Source: Burkholderiales bacterium
GTDB lineage: Bacteria; Pseudomonadota; Gammaproteobacteria; Burkholderiales; Burkholderiaceae_C
DNA: 64,000 nucleotides
Direction of reading: 5' to 3'
Assembly (NCBI GenBank): GCA_947381415.1
Contig: CANCVB010000004.1
Coordinates: forward strand, 62,001 to 126,000
The notes under the pieces were generated by a model, which saw only the letters and a list, made by a program, of their open reading frames with translations, was not told where the DNA came from and searched no databases. The first letter of the stretch is position 1. The number at the start of each line of letters is the position of its first letter. The position numbers were made by a program, and so were the translations under genes. Shown piece after piece: positions 1 to 9,048 of this stretch.

Positions 1-195
1 CAAGCCGATCAACGCGTAAAGCTTTTCAAAGTGGCTTTGGGGCGGCGTCAAGGGGAATGGTTAGAGATCACCTCTGGGCTGCCTGCTGACGCCAATGTGG
101 TGGTGCGAGGCGCTGGTTTTTTGACCGCAGGAGATGTGGTCAAAGTCGTCACTGATACCCCCGCAGTAGGTCAAACCGCTGTCACCAAACCATGA
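1..195 (+). CDS. RND efflux periplasmic adaptor subunit, C-terminal end (partial)
   Basis: The reading frame is open from the left edge and gives the last 64 residues of a protein, ending in a TGA that overlaps the next start codon as ATGA. The tail has the short beta-strand pattern and the phrase EITSGLPADANVVVRGAGFL that is typical of the membrane-proximal domain of HlyD/MFP adaptors. Such adaptors link an inner-membrane RND pump to an outer-membrane channel. The following RND pump gene, translationally coupled to it, supports the call. The N-terminal lipoyl and hairpin domains lie outside the window. Confidence 0.75.
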   Translation, partial: QADQRVKLFKVALGRRQGEWLEITSGLPADANVVVRGAGFLTAGDVVKVVTDTPAVGQTAVTKP

Positions 196-3100
196 ATGTT
201 TCCGCTTGGTCGATACGCAACCCCGTACCGTCGGTGGTGTTGTTCGTATTGCTGACCTTTGCTGGTTTGCTCTCCTTCAACAACATGAAGGTGCAAAACT
301 TTCCCGACCTCGATTTACCCACGATCGTGATCACCGCGACCTTGCCCGGGGCCGCGCCCGTGCAAATGGAGACCGAGGTCGCCCGCAAAATTGAAAATGC
401 CGTGGTGTCAGTCTCTGGCTTGAAGAACCTCTATACCAAGATTCAAGACGGCAATGTCTTGATTTCTTGCGAGTTCCGCATTGAAAAGCCGGTGCAAGAA
501 GCACTTGACGAGGTGCGCTCTGCCGTTAATGGCGTGCGCGGTGACTTGCCCTCCGATTTGCTTGACCCCATGGTGCGCAAACTCGAGTTCACCGGTGGAC
601 CGGTGTTGGCGTTCACCATCGCCGCTACCGATTTGGACGACGAAGGCCTGAGCTGGTTTGTGGACCAAACCGTGACCCGCCGTTTGTTGGCGGTCAAAGG
701 CGTTGGCGCTGTCACTCGCGTCGGTGGTGTAGACAGGCAGGTTGAGATCGCGCTGGACCCTTTGCGGCTACAAGCCTTGCATTTGACTGTGGCCGATGTC
801 TCTCGTCAGTTACGCCAAGTTCAAGGTGAAAGCTCGGGGGGGCGCACTGACCTGGGTGGCTTAGAGCAATCCATGCGAACTTTGGCCACGGTGAGCTCCG
901 CGGATGAATTGGCTGACATTGAATTGGCGGTGGGCAATGGCAAGCGCATCCGCTTGCGCGATATTGCTTCTGTCAAAGACACGGTGGCAGAGCAGCGTTC
1001 AGCGGCTTTTTTGAACGGTAAGCCTGTGGTGGGGTTTGAGGTGGCGCGCAGTCGCGGCACCAGCGAGGTCGAGGTGGGTGAAGCGGTCTTCAAGGCATTG
1101 ACGCAGCTCAAGGAGGCTCATCCCAATTTGACCTTCACCACCGCCTTTGACTTTGTCACGCCGGTGAAAGAGGAATACCACGCCTCACTGACCTTGTTGT
1201 ACGAAGGCGCATTGCTGGCGGTGCTGGTCGTTTGGTTGTTCTTGCGTGACGTCAGGGCAACGTTTGTTTCTGCGGTGGCTTTGCCCTTGTCGGTGATTCC
1301 CGCATTCATTGCCATGGATTACCTCGGCTTTTCTATCAACGTCATCACTTTGTTGGCCTTGTCCTTGGTGGTCGGTATTTTGGTCGACGATGCGATTGTT
1401 GAAGTGGAGAACATCGAGCGACATTTGTACATGGGTAAGACCCCTTTTCAAGCCGCCATGGAAGCTGCCGATGAAATTGGTTTGGCAGTGATTGCCACCA
1501 CCTTTACTTTGGTGGCTGTGTTTTTGCCCACAGCTTTCATGAGTGGCGTTCCGGGTAAGTTTTTCAAGCAGTTTGGTTGGACCGCAGCATTGGCCGTGTT
1601 CGCTTCGCTGGTGGTGGCGCGGGTGTTGACGCCCATGATGTCTGCGTATTTGCTCAAGCCGCCCAAGCATGCAGCCATGGAGCCATTTTGGATGCCTGCC
1701 TACCTGCGCTTGGTGCGTTGGTGTTTGCAACATCGCTTTTGGACAGCTTTGGCGGCAGCAGGTTTTTTTGTGGGCTCGTTGATGCTCATACCTTTGCTGC
1801 CCACCGGTTTTATTCCCGCAGACGACAACTCGCAAACCCAGGTGTATTTGGAGTTGCCTCCGGGCTCAAATTTGCACCAAACTGTGCAAGCCAGCGAAGC
1901 GGTCAGGCAACAATTGCTGCAGATTCCCGAAATCAAAAGCATTTACACCACGGTAGGTGGTGGCACCGCAGGTACCGACCCAGGTATGCCGCAAGCGGCC
2001 GCGCAAACCACGTTGTCGACCTTGACGATTCAGTTGTTGCCGCGCGGAGAACGTCCCAAAAAAGGTGTGATCGAACAGCGCATACGTGAGCGCTTAAGCG
2101 CGGTGGCTGGGGTTCGTTACAAAGTGGGTTTGGGCGGTGCAGGCGAAAAATACCTGGTCATGCTCACGGGTGAAGACCCTGTCGCTTTGCAAGCCTCCGC
2201 CACGGCATTCGTGCGCGAATTACGCACGGTGCCTGGCTTGGGGTCCATCAACTCCAGTGCCAGTTTGGTACGCCAGGAAATTGCGGTGCGACCAGACTTT
2301 GCCCGCGCTGCCGACCTAGGGGTTACCAGCGCAGCGATTGGTGAGACCTTGCGTATCGCCACTGTGGGGGATTACGACGCTGCCTTGCCCAAGCTGAACT
2401 TGGCGCAGCGCCAAGTTCCCATCATGGTGAAGTTGGCCGACAGTGCACGGCAAGACTTGGATGTGTTGGGCCGACTCAGTGTGCCTGGTGCCAAGGGTCC
2501 TGTCATGTTGGCGGAGGTGGCAACTTTGAGTTTGAGCGGTGGGCCTGCTTTGATTGAGCGCTACAACCGCACCCGCAACATCGTGTTTGTGATTGAACTC
2601 TCGGGTACGGGTTTGGGTGACGCCAAAAATCTGGTCAATCAACTCTCCAGCATTCGTGATTTGCCCAGTGGCATCAAGTTGGTCGAGGTGGGCGACGCGG
2701 AAATCATGGGTGAGTTGTTTGGCAGCTTTGCCTTGGCCATGTTGACGGGTATTTTGTGTATTTACTTGGTGTTGGTGCTGTTGTTCAAGAGCGTATTGCA
2801 CCCCGTCACGATATTGGTGGCTTTGCCTTTGTCCTTGGGTGGGGCGTTCGTGGCCTTGTTGATCGCAGGGAAAAGTTTTTCCATGCCCTCATTGATTGGC
2901 TTGGTCATGCTCATGGGGGTGGCAACCAAGAACTCTATTTTGTTGGTGGAGTACGCCATCGTGGCGCAGCGCGACGGTGGATTGAGCCGTTTCGATGCGT
3001 TGATGGATGCCTGCCATAAACGCGCGCGACCGATTGTCATGACCACTCTGGCGATGGGTGCTGGCATGTTGCCCATTGCGGCAGGTTGGGGCAGTTCGGA

Positions 3101-3248
3101 CCCGAGTTTTCGTTCACCCATGGCGGTGGCTGTGATTGGCGGTTTGATCACCTCCACTTTTCTGAGTCTGCTGGTGATTCCCGCCGTGTTTTTGTATATC
3201 GACGATCTTGGATTGTTGGTGGCCCGCTTGTGGCGACGCAAAACTTGA
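192..3248 (+). CDS. RND family efflux pump permease (AcrB/MexB superfamily)
   Basis: This is a full-length inner-membrane proton-driven exporter of 1018 residues, the usual RND size. An N-terminal transmembrane helix is followed by a large periplasmic loop, a block of helices from about residue 330, a second periplasmic loop and a C-terminal helix block. The TM4 motif GILVDDAIVEVENI, near residue 395, carries the paired aspartates that relay protons in this family. It starts 4 nt inside the adaptor gene, so pump and adaptor are coupled. The substrate cannot be told from sequence, and no outer-membrane channel gene follows; the next gene is convergent. Confidence 0.93.
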   Translation: MNVSAWSIRNPVPSVVLFVLLTFAGLLSFNNMKVQNFPDLDLPTIVITATLPGAAPVQMETEVARKIENAVVSVSGLKNLYTKIQDGNVLISCEFRIEKPVQEALDEVRSAVNGVRGDLPSDLLDPMVRKLEFTGGPVLAFTIAATDLDDEGLSWFVDQTVTRRLLAVKGVGAVTRVGGVDRQVEIALDPLRLQALHLTVADVSRQLRQVQGESSGGRTDLGGLEQSMRTLATVSSADELADIELAVGNGKRIRLRDIASVKDTVAEQRSAAFLNGKPVVGFEVARSRGTSEVEVGEAVFKALTQLKEAHPNLTFTTAFDFVTPVKEEYHASLTLLYEGALLAVLVVWLFLRDVRATFVSAVALPLSVIPAFIAMDYLGFSINVITLLALSLVVGILVDDAIVEVENIERHLYMGKTPFQAAMEAADEIGLAVIATTFTLVAVFLPTAFMSGVPGKFFKQFGWTAALAVFASLVVARVLTPMMSAYLLKPPKHAAMEPFWMPAYLRLVRWCLQHRFWTALAAAGFFVGSLMLIPLLPTGFIPADDNSQTQVYLELPPGSNLHQTVQASEAVRQQLLQIPEIKSIYTTVGGGTAGTDPGMPQAAAQTTLSTLTIQLLPRGERPKKGVIEQRIRERLSAVAGVRYKVGLGGAGEKYLVMLTGEDPVALQASATAFVRELRTVPGLGSINSSASLVRQEIAVRPDFARAADLGVTSAAIGETLRIATVGDYDAALPKLNLAQRQVPIMVKLADSARQDLDVLGRLSVPGAKGPVMLAEVATLSLSGGPALIERYNRTRNIVFVIELSGTGLGDAKNLVNQLSSIRDLPSGIKLVEVGDAEIMGELFGSFALAMLTGILCIYLVLVLLFKSVLHPVTILVALPLSLGGAFVALLIAGKSFSMPSLIGLVMLMGVATKNSILLVEYAIVAQRDGGLSRFDALMDACHKRARPIVMTTLAMGAGMLPIAAGWGSSDPSFRSPMAVAVIGGLITSTFLSLLVIPAVFLYIDDLGLLVARLWRRKT

Positions 3249-3270
3249 ACCTGACTGCGTTGTGGCGGGT

Positions 3271-3729
3271 TCAGTGCAACTCAGCAATCAATTCAATTTC
3301 AACGCAGGCGCCGCGCGGCAACTGGGCAACGCCAAACGCACTGCGCGCATGGGTGCCAGCTTCACCCAAAACTTGTCCCAAAAGTTCGCTGCAACCGTTG
3401 GTCACCAAATGGTGCTCGGTGAAATCGGGGCTGGAGTTAACCAAACTCATGACTTTGACGATGCGCTTGACGCGGTGCAAGTCACCGCCAGTGGCCACGT
3501 GCAAGGTGCCCAGCAAGTCGATAGCCACTGAGCGTGCAGCAATTTGCCCCAAAGCGGTATCCATGTTGGTACCAAGTTGACCCACCCATGGGTTGCCATC
3601 TTGCTTGGCAATGTGGCCGCTGACAAAGACCAACGGGCCTGTTTGAACAAAGGAAACATAAGCCGCCACCGGTGCTGTCAAGGGGGGCAGGGTAATGTGC
3701 AGGTCTTTAAGGCGTTGGTATATATCCAT
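3271..3729 (-). CDS. ridA: RidA family reactive-imine deaminase
   Basis: A 152-residue protein of the YjgF/YER057c/UK114 family, whose members hydrolyse reactive enamine and imine intermediates from PLP enzymes. The family's conserved arginine is visible in THARSAFGVAQLPRG, followed by the usual C-terminal strand VEIELIAELH. I chose the ATG at 3729 because GAGGAG lies just upstream (3734-3739); a longer in-frame start at 3831 has no ribosome site and adds an unrelated leader. It is convergent with the RND pump. The subfamily, and so whether it is a strict RidA or another Rid clade, is not resolved. Confidence 0.85.
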   Translation of the reverse strand: MDIYQRLKDLHITLPPLTAPVAAYVSFVQTGPLVFVSGHIAKQDGNPWVGQLGTNMDTALGQIAARSVAIDLLGTLHVATGGDLHRVKRIVKVMSLVNSSPDFTEHHLVTNGCSELLGQVLGEAGTHARSAFGVAQLPRGACVEIELIAELH

Positions 3730-3836
3730 GGGGAATCTCCTCAATACGTTGGGTCTGAGTGTAAAGTGCAGAAATGACAAGCAAAATAGGGTATTCCAAG
3801 GCTTAAGTTTTTCTGTGCAAGGTCGATTCAATCCCT

Positions 3837-4265
3837 ATGAAGCCATTTACCTTACCCCGCTTAGCTTTTACGCTTGTGTTGTTGCTCAGTCCGCTGGCGC
3901 ATGCCGAATGGGGAGAACTGACCAAAGACGACGAGGTGTTTTACGGTTGGGACAAAGATTCGGTGCAAACCATCCATGTATCGCGTTTGGTGTGGGCCAT
4001 CACCAACTTGAGCAGTCCCACCAAGATGGGCAATGGTGCAGACTTTCAGTCCATCCTCACCCGTTATCGTATCCATTGCAAAAACGATACTTTTTTAAAA
4101 TTATCGGAAAGCATTTACGAGCGCCCCGATGGCAAAGGCCGTGAACTCTACACAGTGGACAAACCCGATTGGCGTCCAAATGACACCGCTATTCGTCCAG
4201 GCACCCATCTCGCACTTCTGAAAAAACAGATTTGCGCTCCCACCCAAACCGCCTCTGCACAGTAA
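3837..4265 (+). CDS. small secreted protein, surface-adhesin E-like
   Basis: 142 residues with a clear Sec signal peptide: basic MKPFTLPR start, hydrophobic core, and cleavage after AHA near residue 23. The mature part (EWGELTKDDEVFYGWDKDSV and onward) resembles the surface-adhesin protein E-like domain found in many betaproteobacterial secreted proteins of unknown role, which has a single compact beta domain. It holds two cysteines that could form a disulfide. It is divergent from ridA, with 107 nt between the starts. The family assignment is from recognition of the domain pattern, and the function is unknown. Confidence 0.6.
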   Translation: MKPFTLPRLAFTLVLLLSPLAHAEWGELTKDDEVFYGWDKDSVQTIHVSRLVWAITNLSSPTKMGNGADFQSILTRYRIHCKNDTFLKLSESIYERPDGKGRELYTVDKPDWRPNDTAIRPGTHLALLKKQICAPTQTASAQ

Positions 4266-4337
4266 ATTCACCTTCATCGCTTTGCATGGTGCAAAGCCGT
4301 TTGAAGGAATCTGGCTCTGCTCCCCCCCGTCCTGCGG

Positions 4338-6794
4338 TTGACTTGGCTCAGCCCCCTGCTATTGGCATGGGTCTTGGGAAATGCGCTTCAGTTGTTTCAA
4401 CCTGCGCTGAGTCCAGCCTGGGAGTATCTGTGGCCCTGCGCAGTGACAAGTCTGTGTTGCTTGTCCTCCTTGCGCATTTGGCAGCGCAGCGCATCCCTCA
4501 GTCGCTGGCGAAAGGGGATGGCCTTGCTGACTTGGGCGTTGGCCATGGCAACCGTCGCAGCCCTGTCGTATGCCAGTGTGGGCTGGCGTGCATTGCTTTA
4601 CCAAAACAACGCGCTGCCATCGTCATTGCAAGGCATTGATCTGGATGTGACCGGCACAGTCATCGGTTTGCCACAACGCCAAGCCGATGGGTGGCGCTTT
4701 CGATTCCAAGTTTCAAGGGCAGTTCGACAAGATACCCAAAGCCTGCTTGTGTTGCCCACCCCATTGCAGTTGGGTTGGTATGCCAACGACAGAACTGACG
4801 CCCAGACCTTGCCTGTGCTCAAGTCTGGCCAAGAATGGCGATTGCCCTTGCGCTTGAAACAACCCCATGGTTTGGTCAACCCAGGCGGTTTTGACATGGC
4901 GCTTTGGTTATGGGAGCAAGGCATACATGCAACCGGGTATGTGCGCAGTGGGTCGCACAGTTTCGCGCCCGTTCTGCTGGACGCTTCGCTTGGCTGGGGT
5001 TTGCAAGCGTGGCGTCAAGCCGCGCGTGATGGCATACAGAACAGCGTCACTGAACCGCGCTGGGCGGCTGTGGTGGCTGCGTTGTTATTGGGAGACCAAG
5101 CGGGTGTGGACCGCGCAGACTGGGACGTGTTTCGCGCCACGGGTGTGGCGCACTTGATGAGCATTTCGGGCTTACACATCACTTTATGGGCTTGGGTCGC
5201 ACGTTGGTTCATTGCTTGGTGCTGGCGTCGCAGCGATGTATGCGGCACTTCGTGGTGTTTGTCGATACCTGCGCAACATGCAGCGCAGTGGGGCGGTTTG
5301 CTGTTGGCCTGGGCTTATGCCTTATTCAGTGGTTGGGGCATACCGTCGCAACGCACCGTGGCTATGCTGGCAACGGTTTGCGTGTTGCATGTCCAAGCCA
5401 AGCGTTGGCCATTGCATACCCAGTGGCTATTGGCCATGGTGGTGGTCGTGGTCTTAGACCCCTGGGCTTTGCTGCAAGCCGGGTTTTGGTTGAGTTTTAT
5501 GGCTGTGGCCATGTTGTTCATGGGTCAAACCACGCAAACAGGGCAGTCCCCTCAAGCAGTGATGGGTTCCAAGAATGGCGGCAGCAAGCGCAAGGCACTG
5601 TGGCATCACTTGCTCGCCTTGTGCAAAGAGCAATGGCTGATCAGCATCTGTCTTGCACCTTTGTGCGTGGTGTTGTTTCAACAGGTGTCTGTGGTGGGCT
5701 TGTTGGCCAATATGTTTGCAATACCTTGGGTGACTTGGGTGGTCACACCCTTGGCTTTTGGCGGGGTCTTGTGGTCACCGTTATGGCAGGCCAGTGCATC
5801 GACAGCCCAATGGTTGTGTGCGGTTTTAGAGCCGATGGCGCATTGGCCATGGGCTGTCTGGCACAGCGCCACACCGCCTTGGGGGGTGGCCGTGGTCGGA
5901 ATGGTCGGCGCGGTGATGTGGGCTTGTCCATGGAAAACAAGCTACCGTTACATGGGCCTGATGCTGATTCTGCCCAGCTTAGGTTGGCCGCCCGAACGTC
6001 CGGCAATGGGCAGCGTTGAGGTATTGGCTGCGGATATTGGGCAAGGCAATGCTGTCTTGGTCAGAACGGCAACGCACAGTTTGTTGTTTGATACCGGACC
6101 TCGGTATGGCAGCGAGACTGACGCAGGTGAAAGGGTTTGGTTGCCCTTGTTGCAACGCATGGCCGAGCGTTTGGACATGTTGGTGCTCAGCCACCAAGAT
6201 GCCGACCACACCGGTGGCGCCTTGGTTGTCCATGCGGCGCACCCGCAGGCAGAAGTCCTGAGTTCCATTACTTTCGATCACTGGTTGGGGAAAAGCTTGC
6301 CAATCAAGCGTTGTGAAGCGGGGCAACAGTGGCAGTGGGACCACGTGTCATTTGAGGTTGTGCATCCCTTGGCCAGTGACTACGCGCAGATGCTGACACC
6401 CAATGCCAGAAGCTGTGTGTTGCGCATACAAGCCCAAGGTCAAACGGTTTTGCTCACGGCCGATATTGAGGCAATGCAAGAACAGGCTTTGCTGCAACGC
6501 CTGGGAGAACATCTGCGCGCCGATGTGCTGTTGGTGCCGCATCACGGCAGCAAAACATCCTCCACCGACGGTTTTTTGAATGCGGTTCAACCCCGAATAG
6601 CTTGGGTGCAGTCAGGCTATCGAAACCGATACGGTCACCCTGCACCAACCGTGATGGCGCGTTATGCCGCGCATGGCATCCCCGTTTGGGATTCGCCACA
6701 CTGCGGAGCCATGCACTGGCGCAGTAATGCGCCTACAGAAGTGGTGTGTGAGCGTGATGTGCAGCGCAGATACTGGCACCACCACGCCCCTTAG
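4338..6794 (+). CDS. comEC: ComEC/Rec2 DNA-uptake channel
   Basis: 818 residues. ComEC forms the inner-membrane channel that passes single-stranded DNA into the cell during natural transformation. The domains are in the standard order: N-terminal helices and an OB-like DUF4131 region (to about residue 190), the polytopic Competence domain (about 220-510), and a C-terminal metallo-beta-lactamase-like domain with the motif SHQDADHTGG near residue 617 and a later PHHGSKTSS motif. The start is uncertain. The frame opens after a stop at 4302, and the first usable codon is TTG 4338 with only a weak ribosome site. It converges with the TRAP gene, overlapping by 4 nt. Confidence 0.93.
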   Translation: MTWLSPLLLAWVLGNALQLFQPALSPAWEYLWPCAVTSLCCLSSLRIWQRSASLSRWRKGMALLTWALAMATVAALSYASVGWRALLYQNNALPSSLQGIDLDVTGTVIGLPQRQADGWRFRFQVSRAVRQDTQSLLVLPTPLQLGWYANDRTDAQTLPVLKSGQEWRLPLRLKQPHGLVNPGGFDMALWLWEQGIHATGYVRSGSHSFAPVLLDASLGWGLQAWRQAARDGIQNSVTEPRWAAVVAALLLGDQAGVDRADWDVFRATGVAHLMSISGLHITLWAWVARWFIAWCWRRSDVCGTSWCLSIPAQHAAQWGGLLLAWAYALFSGWGIPSQRTVAMLATVCVLHVQAKRWPLHTQWLLAMVVVVVLDPWALLQAGFWLSFMAVAMLFMGQTTQTGQSPQAVMGSKNGGSKRKALWHHLLALCKEQWLISICLAPLCVVLFQQVSVVGLLANMFAIPWVTWVVTPLAFGGVLWSPLWQASASTAQWLCAVLEPMAHWPWAVWHSATPPWGVAVVGMVGAVMWACPWKTSYRYMGLMLILPSLGWPPERPAMGSVEVLAADIGQGNAVLVRTATHSLLFDTGPRYGSETDAGERVWLPLLQRMAERLDMLVLSHQDADHTGGALVVHAAHPQAEVLSSITFDHWLGKSLPIKRCEAGQQWQWDHVSFEVVHPLASDYAQMLTPNARSCVLRIQAQGQTVLLTADIEAMQEQALLQRLGEHLRADVLLVPHHGSKTSSTDGFLNAVQPRIAWVQSGYRNRYGHPAPTVMARYAAHGIPVWDSPHCGAMHWRSNAPTEVVCERDVQRRYWHHHAP

Positions 6795-7879
6795 GTTTTG
6801 CGGATGCTGGCCATGAAAGAGTCAAAAGGCATTTCACAAAATTGCGACCACAACACATGCTCGTCACGGAACTTGGCCCATGGCGTGTAGATTTTCTTGA
6901 ATGCCGGGTTGGTGTCGTTGAGTTCTGTATAAAACTCATTCGCAGCCTTGTAGCAAGCATTGAGCAACTCGGGCGAGAAACGGCGCAGTTGGGCACCGCC
7001 TGAAATCAGCCTGCGCAGTGCTGCGGGGTTGGCGATGTCGTATTTCGCGGTAGACCATTGGTTGGCTTCAGCCGAGGCCACGCGCAAGGCTGCTTTGTAG
7101 TCGGCCGGTAAAGCCTCAAACGCTTTTTGGTTGATGAACAGCGACAAGGTGGCCGAACCTTCCCACCAACCAGGGTAGTAATAGTATTTGGCGACTTTAT
7201 GCAAACTCAGGTGTTCATCGTCGGCAGGACCGACAAATTCGGCTGCGTCAATCACGCCTTTTTCAAGCGCCGCATACAAGTCACCGGGTGCAAGTTGCTG
7301 GGGAACCACGCCCAATTTGGTCAGAATCTTGCCTGCCAAACCACCGACCCTGAATTTCAAGCCTTTGAAATCAGCGGCGGTTTTGATTTCTTTGCGGTAC
7401 CAGCCCGCCATCTGTGCGCCGGTGTTGCCCACAGGCATATTGATCACGCCATAGTTGCTGTAGAACTCATTGAGCAATTCGATACCGCCACCCACATACA
7501 GCCACGCGTTTTGGCCGCGCGTATTCAAACCAAAGGGCAGTGCAGTGCCAAAACCGAAACTGGGGTCTTTGCCAATGTAGAAGTAACTTGCACTGTGGCC
7601 AGCTTCGATGGTGCCGTTCTGTACGCCGTCGAGCACCTGCAGTGGCGGGAGCAGTTCACCCGCAGCATGCAGGCTGATTTTGAAGCGACCCTCGGTGAGT
7701 TCAGCCACCCGCTTGGTCATCATGTCGACAGCACCGTAGATGGTGTCAAGCGACTTCGGGTAGCTAGAGGCGAGTCGCCAGCGTATCTCAGGTCTGGCCG
7801 ATTGCGCAATGGCAGGCGCTGCCAATGTTGCCACGCCAGCACCCGCGGCGGTAGAGGAAAGAAAGTTTCTGCGTTGCAC
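6791..7879 (-). CDS. TRAP transporter solute-binding protein (DctP family), Tat-exported
   Basis: 362 residues from the GTG at 7879, which has AAGGGG directly upstream. An ATG at 7906 in frame is possible but pushes the export signal inward. The N-terminus MQRRNFLSSTAAGAGV is a twin-arginine signal ending at AIAQ, followed by the DctP fold of periplasmic TRAP binding proteins (SSYPKSLDTIYGAVDMM, later LKFRVGGLAGKIL). TRAP binding proteins usually bind organic or alpha-keto acids. The DctQ and DctM membrane subunits are not in the window, so this is an orphan copy. It follows a small membrane protein and a TetR gene in the same direction. Confidence 0.88.
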   Translation of the reverse strand: MQRRNFLSSTAAGAGVATLAAPAIAQSARPEIRWRLASSYPKSLDTIYGAVDMMTKRVAELTEGRFKISLHAAGELLPPLQVLDGVQNGTIEAGHSASYFYIGKDPSFGFGTALPFGLNTRGQNAWLYVGGGIELLNEFYSNYGVINMPVGNTGAQMAGWYRKEIKTAADFKGLKFRVGGLAGKILTKLGVVPQQLAPGDLYAALEKGVIDAAEFVGPADDEHLSLHKVAKYYYYPGWWEGSATLSLFINQKAFEALPADYKAALRVASAEANQWSTAKYDIANPAALRRLISGGAQLRRFSPELLNACYKAANEFYTELNDTNPAFKKIYTPWAKFRDEHVLWSQFCEMPFDSFMASIRKT

Positions 7880-7907
7880 GTTCACCCCTTCAAAATGATG
7901 TGGCATG

Positions 7908-8279
7908 TTAGCTGACGATATGGAGTTTCTCTCTGGCCAAGTCGTAATTCGGATCAAGGGTGTCTAGCGCCCAGCCAGAGGTAAGCATGCGGTTCATGTA
8001 CTGGCGGTTATACAAAAAAGGAAAAATCAATTGTGATAAGCCAAAGGACACAAACGTGATCACCAAATGCAAGACACCAATGCCAACTTCACCTCGCACC
8101 ACTGGCACAAACCAGCCAAACAAGAGATAGGTCCAGCTAAACCCGACATAGCCACTTTTGGCAATGCCCGAGGGCGAGTGGATGATGCGCACCTCTTGTT
8201 GCAGGCCAATCAAAAAGACCCCCAAAATCAATGGTGAAAAAACAATGAGCAGTAAAACCCAAATCCAAAATGTGTCCAT
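7908..8279 (-). CDS. small integral membrane protein, unknown function
   Basis: 123 residues starting at ATG 8279. An N-terminal transmembrane helix (WIWVLLLIVFSPLILGVFLI) is followed by a soluble stretch, two more hydrophobic segments around residues 45-85, and a polar tail with FLYNRQYMNRMLTSGW. That tail recalls small HrgC/DUF2628-type membrane proteins in which an aromatic YN-x-x-Y motif follows the last helix; I hold this likeness loosely. It lies 20 nt after the TetR gene and 28 nt before the TRAP binding protein, so the three may share a transcript. It does not look like a DctQ subunit. Confidence 0.55.
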   Translation of the reverse strand: MDTFWIWVLLLIVFSPLILGVFLIGLQQEVRIIHSPSGIAKSGYVGFSWTYLLFGWFVPVVRGEVGIGVLHLVITFVSFGLSQLIFPFLYNRQYMNRMLTSGWALDTLDPNYDLAREKLHIVS

Positions 8280-8299
8280 GAATGTTTCCAGTTCGTTGT

Positions 8300-8965
8300 T
8301 TAGTTGATCTTGAAAAAAGTTTCCAGTACCTTCAACATGACTTTGCCATGCCGTTGGACATAGGTTTTGGAATACACATCTTTACCCAAAGCCCTTCGTA
8401 TGACTTCGGCTTCCAAAAAAGGAAAATTCATCACACCCAGTATCACTGGCAGCAAATGCTCTGCTTTGGGCTTGGCATTGCCTAGCTTTAAGTCTTTGCT
8501 GAGCTTGTCGATGATGGATTGACCCAGTGCGTAACTGGGCAGCAAGAAGTTCTCAAACAACCACTCGGCGCGGCTACCCCCTTTACCTGTCTCGTCCACC
8601 ACGATGCGAACCAACTGCGGGTGGTTTGCCGCAAACTCGACGATTTTTTGGGAAATCAACGCCATGGATTGCATGGGGTTGAGGCGTGATAAACGCGCTT
8701 GAAAACCCAAGAATTCAGCCATCAACGCCGCTTGTGCGTGGCTGACAGCCGATTGCCACAAAAGTTCCTTGCTTGCAAAGTGGTAGTGAACAAGTGGTTT
8801 GGCCACATGCGCAGCCTTGGCAATTTCAGCAATGCTGGCTCGTTCAAAGCCATTTTGCGCAAACACATTCAAAGCTGCCAGACGAATAGCCAAGCTGGCG
8901 TCGTGTTGGTCGCGCGCTGGACGGCCGCGCCGTCTGGGGGTGCTTGAAATCGCATGCGTTGGCAT
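8300..8965 (-). CDS. TetR/AcrR family transcriptional regulator
   Basis: 221 residues. A basic leader (TPRRRGRPARD) precedes a TetR helix-turn-helix at about residues 25-70, visible in FERASIAEIAKAAHVAKPLV followed by HYHFASKELLW. The C-terminal ligand domain is unclassified. It is divergent from the PhlG-like hydrolase operon, and a perfect inverted repeat lies between the two starts, which is the normal layout for a TetR repressor that controls its neighbour and itself. The effector is presumably a substrate or product of the divergent operon; this is inference. Confidence 0.9.
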   Translation of the reverse strand: MPTHAISSTPRRRGRPARDQHDASLAIRLAALNVFAQNGFERASIAEIAKAAHVAKPLVHYHFASKELLWQSAVSHAQAALMAEFLGFQARLSRLNPMQSMALISQKIVEFAANHPQLVRIVVDETGKGGSRAEWLFENFLLPSYALGQSIIDKLSKDLKLGNAKPKAEHLLPVILGVMNFPFLEAEVIRRALGKDVYSKTYVQRHGKVMLKVLETFFKIN

Positions 8966-8994
8966 AGGTTGTCAACTCTAACTGAAGCAGTTGT

Positions 8995-9010
8995 CTAGGG
9001 AAGACCCTAG
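8995..9010. promoter_or_regulatory. inverted repeat between tetR and the hydrolase operon (second candidate operator)
   Basis: CTAGGG, 4-nt spacer AAGA, CCCTAG. The arms are perfect 6-bp inverted repeats, 8 bp from the larger dyad at 9019-9046. It may be a second operator or part of the tetR leader. No T-run follows on either strand, so it is not an obvious terminator. Confidence 0.4.
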
Positions 9011-9018
9011 TTCGTATT

Positions 9019-9046
9019 TTTTATTATGCCAGTTAGCATAATAAAA
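9019..9046. promoter_or_regulatory. 28-bp perfect dyad, predicted TetR operator
   Basis: TTTTATTATGC, 6-nt spacer, GCATAATAAAA: 11-bp arms with no mismatch. By symmetry each strand carries a CATAAT -10-like hexamer inside the dyad, and on the minus strand it is preceded by TGG (extended -10 form). The right arm ends 2 nt before the ATG of the hydrolase gene at 9049. A bound repressor would therefore cover both promoter -10 regions and the hydrolase start. The size and symmetry suit a TetR dimer pair; the assignment to the adjacent TetR gene is inferred from position. Confidence 0.7.
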
Positions 9047-9048
9047 CC

